A DNA stretch of 64,000 bases. Origin: Lachnospiraceae bacterium NSJ-143. GTDB taxonomy: Bacteria; Bacillota; Clostridia; Lachnospirales; Anaerotignaceae. Both the position numbers and the translations under genes were made by a program. The notes under the pieces are model-generated. The model was not told the DNA's origin. It saw nothing but the letters and a program-made list of their open reading frames with translations, and did not search any database. The stretch covers positions 62,001 through 126,000 of the forward strand of contig JALIFM010000006.1 in assembly GCA_022867625.1 (NCBI GenBank), in the 5' to 3' direction. Below, piece by piece: positions 53,713 through 62,118 of the stretch (positions are counted from its first letter, which is position 1; each line of letters begins with the position of its first letter).

Positions 53713-54485
53713 TACCATTTTTTCCATGGTGCCTGTCCACTCTCCCATAGTTTTTCAAGCTGTTGCTTGTCCCTTTGTGTATCCATGCACTGCCAGAAAC
53801 CTTCGTGCTTATATGCCATAAGTTCACCCATGTTTGCAACTGCTTCAAGAGGTTCTTTTTCAAATACTGTGCTGTCACCTGCAATAAAATCAAATACCTT
53901 AGGTTCAAGTACCATAAAACCTGCATTTATCATGCTGCCGTCAATGTCATTTTTTTCTCTGAAAGATTTTATCTTATTATTATCATCTATATCAAGCACA
54001 CCAAATCTCTGACCAACATTTATGGCTGTCATTGTAGCAAGTTTTCCATGACTTTTGTGGAATTTCATAAGTTCTTCAATATTCACATCAGAAACACCGT
54101 CACCGTATGTAAGCATAAATGGTTCATTACCAATATATTTCTGAATACGCTTTACACGCCCGCCTGTCATGGTGTTAAGACCTGTGTCAACAAGTGTTAC
54201 CTTCCATGGTTCAGAAAAGTTATTATGCACAGTCATTTTGTTTTCTAATGTAAAATCAAATGTAACATCGCTTGTGTGAAGATAATAGTCAGCAAACCAT
54301 TCCTTAATCATATGTGCTTTGTAACCACAACAGATTACAAATTCATTGTATCCATAATGAGAATACATTTTCATTATGTGCCATAAAATAGGTTTTTCAC
54401 CTATCTCAATCATTGGCTTTGGTCTTAAATGACTTTCCTCTGATATTCTTGTACCAAAGCCACCTGCTAATAATACAACCTTCAT
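53712..54485 (-). CDS. rfbF: glucose-1-phosphate cytidylyltransferase
   Basis: About 257 residues from the ATG at 54485 (GGAGG upstream; the frame extends to 54518). Nucleotidyltransferase signature [28 protein letters not shown] with [14 protein letters not shown], and family-specific [27 protein letters not shown]. It joins CTP and glucose-1-phosphate into CDP-glucose, the first step of all CDP-3,6-dideoxyhexoses. It opens the rfbF-rfbG-rfbH row, each joined to the next by a one-base overlap. Length matches RfbF/DdhA (about 257). Confidence 0.95.
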   Translation of the reverse strand: [257 protein letters not shown]

Positions 54486-54526
54486 ATCATTTCCTCCATT
54501 TTCCTGATTTGCATACACTGTTTTTA

Positions 54527-56452
54527 TTAATTGACCTCTTTCATTTCAGTAACCTTTATGTCTTTAACAATAATTTGTTCTCTGCTTTTACTTATTAACC
54601 TAACATACACATTTTTTTCACCCTCAAAAGCTGCTCCTGAATTAATAAATAAAGTATAATTTACTTTTTCATTTTTAACAAAACTCTGTATTTCCTGTTC
54701 TGCTGTATCATACCCATCACCATATAAATCAACTGCAAAAAAATCACTTGATTTTGGTGAATATTTTTCATCAAATAAAATATCAATTTTATACCACAGG
54801 TTTGGCTTAATTGTTATATCATTACCATATACTTCAATATCATTTGTTCCATTAAATAAAAACTCATGTTCATTATCAAAAAGCTGTTTATTAGAAACTA
54901 AAAGCCCTTTTTCTTCCATATTTTTTTCATATAAAATATATTCTTCATTTGGAGAAATATTTATGTAATGATATTTATTATCATTTTTTATTTTGTCCAA
55001 TCTATTTTTAAGGTATTCCATTGATTTTTCATCGCCTGTATAGTTATTTAATGCTGTCGCTTTATTCTCTTCATTTGAAAGTAATATAAGCTTTCTCAAA
55101 CATTCACTTTTTGAATCTGTATAACCTACTGGTTCTGTAAACCAATATGCTCCGTCTACATGTAATACTCGACAATAAAACGTACTATATAACGGGTTAT
55201 ATAAACTCGGGGCATGATCTAAGATGAATTTTGATACTTCGTTCATCTGATGTGGATAACTCCTTACACTTTTATTTACAACCATACAAAATGTTGAACT
55301 AATAATACAAATAACAATTATGATATACTGAATTATTTTTTTCTCAATAATATGAATATTTAAAGCAACTGCAACTGCAATAATAGGATATGACCATATT
55401 ACATACCTAGCACAATATATCATACCGCAATTAATATGTTCCATAACAGAAAACATCATAACTACACACATCAGTTCTGTTAAATATATAATTGCTGATG
55501 TATTTTTTTTCTTCAATCCATAAATACTTAAACCAATAAGCAAAAGTAGTGCTAATAAAGCAAATGAAGCATATCCTAAATTTATATCAAAAAAATACAT
55601 TGCAACTCTGCCCCAATAATGCTGTAATGTTTTTGCTACGTCACTTACCATATATTTGCTTTGAATAGCTATATTGTAATACACTGTAATTAGAGATATT
55701 AAATACGTACAGGCATATACTACTGTAGGTTTAAAATTTTCCTTTATTGTACTGATAAAATTATTTTTACGGTTATTCCAGAAAATATCAAAAAGATATT
55801 TTGCAATCATAACAACCCCTACGCCCAAAACGCCAATATTATTTAAACTGGCTATTGATAAAAATACTGCTGCTCTGTAATTTTGTTTGTTGTAATAAGA
55901 AACTAATGCCATTGTCATAAAAGAAAATATGCAGATTTCATATCCTATGTATTGTATATAAAATAATGCCGGAGAAAAAAGTAGTAATAAAATTAAAAAC
56001 AGTTTTTCTCTATTATCACTTTTTAAATTTCGGTATACATATAATAAAGCAGATAGATATAATAGTAAATTTGTTATTTCAAAGGTTTTATACTGCGGTA
56101 AATTCAGTACACTTAAAACTATGTTCATAGGTATACACAAAATTGAATAAATCGGAATATACCAAGGAAGCCATTTACCATCCTCATACACAATTAACTT
56201 ACTGCTTCTTAAATCATCAAATGTATATATATTTCCTTGAATTTCCGGAAAAATTTCTCGTGCCTTATCAATATCCTGCTGTGTAACAAACAGCGACCCT
56301 CTATACTCAACAGATGCAACTGGCAATGTAAATGAATCTATTTCTGCATAAATAGGTTCCCTTAAACATGTCAGAAGCGTTAATATAAGTCCTACAAAAA
56401 TAATGATGATTTTGGCAATCTTAAGGCTATCGATTTTTTCTTTTAAATACAT
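54527..56452 (-). CDS. large multi-spanning membrane protein (possible GT-C glycosyltransferase)
   Basis: 641 residues: about 11-12 membrane helices up to residue 410, then a polar C-terminal domain of about 230 residues. The helical part begins with an outward loop carrying acidic residues (REPIYAEIDS), the place where GT-C glycosyltransferases keep their catalytic acids. No family motif is decisive. It lies just upstream of rfbF in the same direction. A plausible role is transfer of the CDP-derived sugar from undecaprenyl phosphate to a polymer on the outside, but an O-antigen polymerase-like role is possible. Confidence 0.65.
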   Translation of the reverse strand: MYLKEKIDSLKIAKIIIIFVGLILTLLTCLREPIYAEIDSFTLPVASVEYRGSLFVTQQDIDKAREIFPEIQGNIYTFDDLRSSKLIVYEDGKWLPWYIPIYSILCIPMNIVLSVLNLPQYKTFEITNLLLYLSALLYVYRNLKSDNREKLFLILLLLFSPALFYIQYIGYEICIFSFMTMALVSYYNKQNYRAAVFLSIASLNNIGVLGVGVVMIAKYLFDIFWNNRKNNFISTIKENFKPTVVYACTYLISLITVYYNIAIQSKYMVSDVAKTLQHYWGRVAMYFFDINLGYASFALLALLLLIGLSIYGLKKKNTSAIIYLTELMCVVMMFSVMEHINCGMIYCARYVIWSYPIIAVAVALNIHIIEKKIIQYIIIVICIISSTFCMVVNKSVRSYPHQMNEVSKFILDHAPSLYNPLYSTFYCRVLHVDGAYWFTEPVGYTDSKSECLRKLILLSNEENKATALNNYTGDEKSMEYLKNRLDKIKNDNKYHYINISPNEEYILYEKNMEEKGLLVSNKQLFDNEHEFLFNGTNDIEVYGNDITIKPNLWYKIDILFDEKYSPKSSDFFAVDLYGDGYDTAEQEIQSFVKNEKVNYTLFINSGAAFEGEKNVYVRLISKSREQIIVKDIKVTEMKEVN

Positions 56453-56504
56453 ACTAATCTTATACCATCCTTTTGTATTATTAAAAATAAGTAATAATTA
56501 TCCT

Positions 56505-57461
56505 CTATACAATATAATCTTTTCTATATTTTATGATTATCAATACCACTATCCCTATAGCACAAATATTAAAAAACAGCCTGATTTTCTGTTTTTTAAT
56601 TATTTCTCTCCAATTATTAAAAAACTCATTTTTTAAATCTGTATGGTATGTTATTTCACAAAACTCATACTGTATATTTTCCGCTTTAGAAAACCAAAAC
56701 ATATTCTGTTCATCAACTAAATCAAACTTTAATTGAAAATCTTTTAACCCAGAAATTGAAGATATTTTGGTTTTGTCTAATTCAAATGGTATTACAACAC
56801 TGTTTCCCTCAGATATAACAACCGGTGTTCTTTCATTTTCATAAGCTATTTCTTCACCGTCTTTGCCGTAAATATGGTATGAAAGCTTAATGCCTTCATT
56901 GTAATATGCCATATTTTCAAACGTAACCATAACATTTCCGCTAATAACATTTGTTGTCTGCATGCTGTCAATATCGGTTTTAATCGTAACCGCATTACCT
57001 AAAACTACATTTTCTCCAACAATATTTTCACACTCTATTACTGCACCTTTATAAGAAATATAGCTGTTAAGAGAAAACCAAAAAATATTTTCCTCATCTA
57101 CCATATCCAGTTTTATTATAAATTTGTCATGCTGTGCAATTTCTGGTATTGTCAATTTGTCAATTTCGAAAGGAATTACCGCACTGTTTCCATCAAGCAC
57201 TACAGGCACTCTTGGGTTCTCAAACAGCACATCATTTCCACTTTCATCGTAGATATGGTACGAAAATTTAATGTTTTCGTTGTACAGCGACATATCATTA
57301 AATGTTATTTCTGCATTTCCTTTTATTAGAGCGTCTGTTTGAATTCCCTCTAAATCCGTTGTTATTTCCACATCTGCCGTTTGGTCATCTGCAAAAACAT
57401 TAGTTGCTGCCAAGCATATTAAAAATACAGATACTAAACATATAAAAAGTTTATTTTTCAT
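56505..57461 (-). CDS. exported membrane-anchored protein with two beta-sandwich repeats
   Basis: 318 residues. A signal peptide (about 1-25, ending VFA) is followed by two similar units of about 110 residues (roughly 30-135 and 155-265). Both contain NENIKFSYHIY / NEGIKLSYHIY, RVPVVLDGN / RTPVVISEGN, VIPFEIDK / VIPFELDK and VDEENIFWFS / VDEQNMFWFS. The units resemble the C-terminal sugar-binding domain of Wzt-type ABC proteins, but no ATPase is present. A single helix near 293-310 anchors it with the repeats outside. It lies four bases from the downstream end of the GT gene row. It may bind or hand over the nascent glycan. Confidence 0.72.
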   Translation of the reverse strand: MKNKLFICLVSVFLICLAATNVFADDQTADVEITTDLEGIQTDALIKGNAEITFNDMSLYNENIKFSYHIYDESGNDVLFENPRVPVVLDGNSAVIPFEIDKLTIPEIAQHDKFIIKLDMVDEENIFWFSLNSYISYKGAVIECENIVGENVVLGNAVTIKTDIDSMQTTNVISGNVMVTFENMAYYNEGIKLSYHIYGKDGEEIAYENERTPVVISEGNSVVIPFELDKTKISSISGLKDFQLKFDLVDEQNMFWFSKAENIQYEFCEITYHTDLKNEFFNNWREIIKKQKIRLFFNICAIGIVVLIIIKYRKDYIV

Positions 57462-57464
57462 GGC

Positions 57465-60092
57465 TTATTTCTCCGTTTTTTCAAATAGTATATTGTAATA
57501 CTCTTTTGCAGCATCTTTCCAGCTCCAACTTAAAAGTGACTTTGCAAATTTCTGCTGTCTTTCAAGGTAATCTTTTTTGTTTTCAATAGCAAGTGAAATA
57601 CCTTCTGCAAGTTTTATATAATCGTTTACATCAAAAAGATAAATGCCACAATTTTCTTTTGTAAAACCACAGGATTTAATTCTTTCCTCAACAACATCAA
57701 TGCAGCTTAAAACAAGAGGAACTTCCATAAAAAGTGCTTCACATGCCTGCCACGAAAATCCGCCTTCAAATTTTGAAGTAACAGGAACAACCGCAGCATA
57801 TTTATATACACTATAGAGCTCTGTTTCGGATAAATTTTTAAGCAGAACTATTCTGTCCCACAAATCATATTTGTTTATAAGCCGCTCTACTTCTGGCATA
57901 TCTTTAGGATTTCCTGTAAGAACAAGCTTTAAATCTGAATATTTGTTTTTAATTTCATTAAATGCCTTTATCAATAAACTAATATTTTTATATGGTCTAA
58001 CCTGTGTTGGATAAAACATATATCTTCCTTCTATTGAAAAAGTTTCTCTTATTTCCTTTTCTTCCATAATGTTTTTTTCTATTCCCTCCGGAATATTTAC
58101 AGGAAGATATACAAAATGTGCTTTTTCCGGTTTTAAATTTTTAACATACTTCAAAACCTGTTTTTCCATTATTGTTTTACAGTTTGACGAAAATTCCGCA
58201 CCATTTCTTGCAAGATTTTCTGCCCTATATAAAATATCAAGGCGTCTTGCCTTGTATAAACAATCTTTTTCAAGAAAGTCTGAATATTGTTCTTCAATAG
58301 CCATATCGTGTGCAGGCACAACTATTCTTTTTTCTGTCGAAAGAACAGCATCAAGGTATACTATCAGCGGCATAAAAGTATCTGCTTTTGAATATCGTGC
58401 CGCAACAAGAGCAAGATTATCTTTATCTGCATTTATAGTGCCAATAGCGTCTACATCTTTTGGTAGTGGATTAAAAATGCTAATCCAGTTTTTTTCGTTT
58501 ACAATTTTAATTTTATCTCTATATTTTTTATCTTTTAAAATTGAAGAAAAACAAATTTCCATTTCTTCTGCATTAAACGAATATGACCATATTTCAACAC
58601 TAACACCATATATTTTTACAAGGTTTTCACACAAAAATGACATAAATCTCGAAATGCCTTCTCTATGCAGTCCCGGAATATGATATAAAAATCCAGCCCA
58701 AACTCCAAGTGTTTTATTTTTTGCTTGTAATGAACAAGCAGTATCTGAAAACATTTCTGTAACAGCATTAACTATATTATCAGTTGTAGTTAATAATGTA
58801 TCTTCATTAATTCCACACTTTTGAAGCGTATATGACAACTCATCTATAAACCTATTCTCAAATGCAGCTATCTTAGATGAATATTCAGCTTTTTTTGCAA
58901 AATCCATTATCCTTTTTGCATATTCTTCTGCCGTACATTTTTCTTTTATAAAATTTTCGGCATTTATTCCCTTTTGCTTGTATTCTTTTAAGTTTTTATC
59001 CAAATCTTCAAGAATATTTTTTAACTGCTCATACGCACTTTCATATTCAATTTTTATTACACACTTTTCAGGAATTTCTCCGTATATTCCACTGTTTAAT
59101 ACAATTACAGGTCTTTTATGTGACATCTGTTCCAAAAGAGAAAGTGAACATACCTCTGAATTAGGATATCTCATATTAATGCACAAATCAGCATTTTCAA
59201 GAGCATATTCCATAACAGAATATGGCTGATAGCCCATCGTATAAAGGCAGTCTTTAAGCTTTCCTTTGCTGATTTTTTTCAGTTTTTCACCGTACTCCCC
59301 ACCATAAGAGCCTATTACTATATAGCATACTTTATCTGCAATAGAGTCATTATCACACAGTACATCAACAACCTTATCTATCTGCTTTACAGGATGTACT
59401 ATTCCATTTGAAACAAGTATTTTTTTGCCTAACTTTTTAGCCTTATCTATAATCTCAATTATTTTTTCATCTTTACATTCAGTTATTTCAGGTTTTTTAC
59501 AAGGAAGATAAGAAAATCCTATTTCTCCGTTAAAAATATCCTTTAATTTTTCTGCAAAAAATTCAGCATGGGTAAATACTCCAAGAGCATTTTCCATAAA
59601 CGGCTCAAGCAGCTTGTATTCTTCCATGTGTTTATAACTGTATATAGGGTATACATCTGCCTGTTGTGCTTCTATACACAGTTTTTCAGCATCAGCACCA
59701 TAGTATTTTTTGAACATTTCTTTGTACGGTTTAAGCCCTGTTTGTGCATTTCCACCAAATTCCGGAAAAAGGTAGTATTGTCCCCAAAATCCTGCCATTG
59801 TTTGGTCGTGAAGAATAACATATCCCTTTTTCTTTAAAAACATGTCGTAAATTTCTCTGTGGTTGCCTGCAAAATTGCCAAAATTATAAAAAACACAGTC
59901 ATACTTATCAAGCTTTTCCGGCTCTGTGTTACTGTCAAAATTTATAACCTTCAATTTTGTTTCAATTAAATTCCCTTTATGCTGAGTCCATATATCAACT
60001 TCATTATCTAAAGCCAATACATCGCATACTTCTTTTCCAACTCTGCCTATAGCACTTGTACTTGAAAATGGAGTAAACCAGGCTATTTTCAT
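57465..60092 (-). CDS. two-domain glycosyltransferase (tandem GT4)
   Basis: 875 residues made of two GT-B enzymes in tandem. Domain 1 (about 1-410) opens with KIAWFTPFSSTSAIGRVGKEV and has a donor site VCSLSLLEQMSHKRPVIVL. Domain 2 (about 455-870) has FYPTQVRPYKNISLLIKAFNEI and GGFSWQACEALFMEVPLVL, a clear E-x7-E. Such fusions build two consecutive linkages of a repeat unit. Its start overlaps the end of the next gene upstream by four bases (ATGA), so it is coupled to the two other transferases. Confidence 0.88.
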   Translation of the reverse strand: MKIAWFTPFSSTSAIGRVGKEVCDVLALDNEVDIWTQHKGNLIETKLKVINFDSNTEPEKLDKYDCVFYNFGNFAGNHREIYDMFLKKKGYVILHDQTMAGFWGQYYLFPEFGGNAQTGLKPYKEMFKKYYGADAEKLCIEAQQADVYPIYSYKHMEEYKLLEPFMENALGVFTHAEFFAEKLKDIFNGEIGFSYLPCKKPEITECKDEKIIEIIDKAKKLGKKILVSNGIVHPVKQIDKVVDVLCDNDSIADKVCYIVIGSYGGEYGEKLKKISKGKLKDCLYTMGYQPYSVMEYALENADLCINMRYPNSEVCSLSLLEQMSHKRPVIVLNSGIYGEIPEKCVIKIEYESAYEQLKNILEDLDKNLKEYKQKGINAENFIKEKCTAEEYAKRIMDFAKKAEYSSKIAAFENRFIDELSYTLQKCGINEDTLLTTTDNIVNAVTEMFSDTACSLQAKNKTLGVWAGFLYHIPGLHREGISRFMSFLCENLVKIYGVSVEIWSYSFNAEEMEICFSSILKDKKYRDKIKIVNEKNWISIFNPLPKDVDAIGTINADKDNLALVAARYSKADTFMPLIVYLDAVLSTEKRIVVPAHDMAIEEQYSDFLEKDCLYKARRLDILYRAENLARNGAEFSSNCKTIMEKQVLKYVKNLKPEKAHFVYLPVNIPEGIEKNIMEEKEIRETFSIEGRYMFYPTQVRPYKNISLLIKAFNEIKNKYSDLKLVLTGNPKDMPEVERLINKYDLWDRIVLLKNLSETELYSVYKYAAVVPVTSKFEGGFSWQACEALFMEVPLVLSCIDVVEERIKSCGFTKENCGIYLFDVNDYIKLAEGISLAIENKKDYLERQQKFAKSLLSWSWKDAAKEYYNILFEKTEK

Positions 60093-61123
60093 AACAATAA
60101 CCTCCTAACTGTTTCGTCCCACGTTATATTTCTGTCCATAATTTCTTTTCTTGCAGCTTGTCCCATCTTTATTGTATTTTCTCTATTGGTATACAGCTTA
60201 TCCATAGCCTCTGCCAATGCCTGCGGTGTTGGGTCTGTAAAATATCCTGTTTTATTATTTGTAATAAGTTCTACTGTACCACCTGAATCTGAAAATGTTA
60301 TGACAGGTTTTGAAGAATAAAAGCTTTCCATTGAAACAAAGCCATAAGAATCTTCTTTATATGCAATGTATAAACAGCCTAAACATTTAGACATTTTATC
60401 TATCTTTTCTTCATCTGTAACCCATCTGTTTTCCATTATTATTTTATCTTCAAGCTTATATTTTTTTATAATATAATATATTTTTTCAAGATAATCAGAT
60501 TCGCTACATACTCCATCAATTACAAGTTTTACATCACTTTTTACATATTTCATAGCTTCCACTGCTAAATGCTGTCTTTTTAAATTGGTAATTCTGCTTG
60601 GATAATATATAAAGTTGCCGTATTCTTTATAATTATATTTTTCCCACTCTTTAAGCGGAGGAGGCAAAATGACTGAAGCCAAATCGTTATATTTTTTTAA
60701 TCTGTTAGTAACCTCATGAGCATTTGTATATACAATATGAGCATTACCAATTTCTTTCGTATCATTATGCTTTATAATTTCTTTCAAAGACAGACCTATA
60801 TCATCGCTTTTAAGCCCATACTCTTTGTCAAACAATTCATATACCTGCCTAAATTGATGAAAAAACCACAAAACTTTTTTAGAGTGAACTGCATAAAAAG
60901 CTGGAAATTTAAAAGCGATTACTCTGTCATATTCGCTAAAGTCCATAAGTTTAACCGCCAGTATTAGATTCATAAGCGGTATTTCATAATTGTTCGGAAA
61001 AGGTACTCTAAACAGTGTAACCGTATGTCCCCTTTTAATAAGCTCATCATAAAGGTCATCAACAAGAATTTCCGCTCCGCCTCGTATAAAAGGTGATACA
61101 GTATTAAAAAGTGCTATTTTCAT
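60089..61123 (-). CDS. family 4 glycosyltransferase
   Basis: 344 residues. GT4 signs are the N-terminal FNTVSPFIRGGAEILVDDLYDEL, IYYPSRITNLKRQHLAVEA and the donor helix EDSYGFVSMESFYSSKPVITFSDSGG. It overlaps its neighbours by four bases on both sides. Resembles mannosyl/rhamnosyl transferases of polysaccharide loci; donor unknown. Confidence 0.88.
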   Translation of the reverse strand: MKIALFNTVSPFIRGGAEILVDDLYDELIKRGHTVTLFRVPFPNNYEIPLMNLILAVKLMDFSEYDRVIAFKFPAFYAVHSKKVLWFFHQFRQVYELFDKEYGLKSDDIGLSLKEIIKHNDTKEIGNAHIVYTNAHEVTNRLKKYNDLASVILPPPLKEWEKYNYKEYGNFIYYPSRITNLKRQHLAVEAMKYVKSDVKLVIDGVCSESDYLEKIYYIIKKYKLEDKIIMENRWVTDEEKIDKMSKCLGCLYIAYKEDSYGFVSMESFYSSKPVITFSDSGGTVELITNNKTGYFTDPTPQALAEAMDKLYTNRENTIKMGQAARKEIMDRNITWDETVRRLLL

Positions 61124-62112
61124 ACCTCCACCAACCTTTCTGCAAAGCTTGAAATATTCTCTAATTTTACCGTTCTAGCATTATTTTTATTCATATCTGC
61201 AATATTTTTGTCATTTATATTTTCACAGTTATCCACACTAAACAGCTTTTTATTGTTGTACTTGTTTAATATTTCTTCTTCAGCACCGCAATCTTTTGCA
61301 GCAAAAATAGGCAAACCTGCCTTAACAGCTTTAATTAAATAATTTGGTATTCTTCTTACATTATAATCGGCACAAATAAATGCTGATGCCATTTTGTAGT
61401 CATCATTTCCAGCAGGATTGTTTATAATTTCTATTCTTTCATTTAAATTTTCTTTCTCTATCCATTTTTTTAAAGTTTCCATATAAACTATATCAGTATT
61501 TGGAATAAATAATTTCATTTTATATTCATTTATATTTTTAGCGACTTTAATAAGTGTCTCAGGTCGCTGATATGGCAATAAAGATGTTTCCGCCATAATG
61601 TATTTTTCCGTTTCGTCAGCAGCAATACTGCTGTTTTCAAACTCAAGTGCAGGACAATATACCGTTTCTGCTTTTATACCAAGTCTTTTGCTTAAATCTT
61701 TTGCCAGCAAATTAGAGCTGCAAACAACCTTTTTGGCTGTAGATAAAATTTTCTTGTCAATATTATGTACAGTATCCCTTATATTAAGATACTGGTTATT
61801 GCATAACACACCATACTGACTGTCCCAATATTCCCAAAAATGAGGAGCTGCATCAAACAAGTATACCACTTTGTTACTGTGTTCTATCATACAAGCAGGA
61901 TATCCAACAGTAATAAGCATGTCGCAGTCACTTGCATCTAAAAGCTGATACACTAAAATCTGGTCTGGAAGTGTAAGAAAATTTCTTGTAAACGGCAGAA
62001 GAAAAGTATCTACTGTATGCTCTTTTTTAAGCTCTTTTTCAAGGGCTTTTACAAGCTGCTCCTCCTCATATCCTTCCTGCGCCATAACTATTCCCGCAAT
62101 TAAAATTTTCAT
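61120..62112 (-). CDS. glycosyltransferase-like protein
   Basis: 330 residues with a GT-B layout but weak motifs: an N-terminal KILIAGIVMAQEGYEEEQLV, a mid region ALEFENSSIAADE and RRIPNYLIKAVKAGLPIFAAK where other members keep the donor-binding helix; the acidic pair there is not obvious. It sits between the FkbM gene (6-base gap) and the GT4 gene (4-base overlap), so it belongs to the same pathway. It may have altered donor use or be a non-catalytic partner. Confidence 0.72.
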   Translation of the reverse strand: MKILIAGIVMAQEGYEEEQLVKALEKELKKEHTVDTFLLPFTRNFLTLPDQILVYQLLDASDCDMLITVGYPACMIEHSNKVVYLFDAAPHFWEYWDSQYGVLCNNQYLNIRDTVHNIDKKILSTAKKVVCSSNLLAKDLSKRLGIKAETVYCPALEFENSSIAADETEKYIMAETSLLPYQRPETLIKVAKNINEYKMKLFIPNTDIVYMETLKKWIEKENLNERIEIINNPAGNDDYKMASAFICADYNVRRIPNYLIKAVKAGLPIFAAKDCGAEEEILNKYNNKKLFSVDNCENINDKNIADMNKNNARTVKLENISSFAERLVEV

Positions 62113-62118
62113 ATATGC

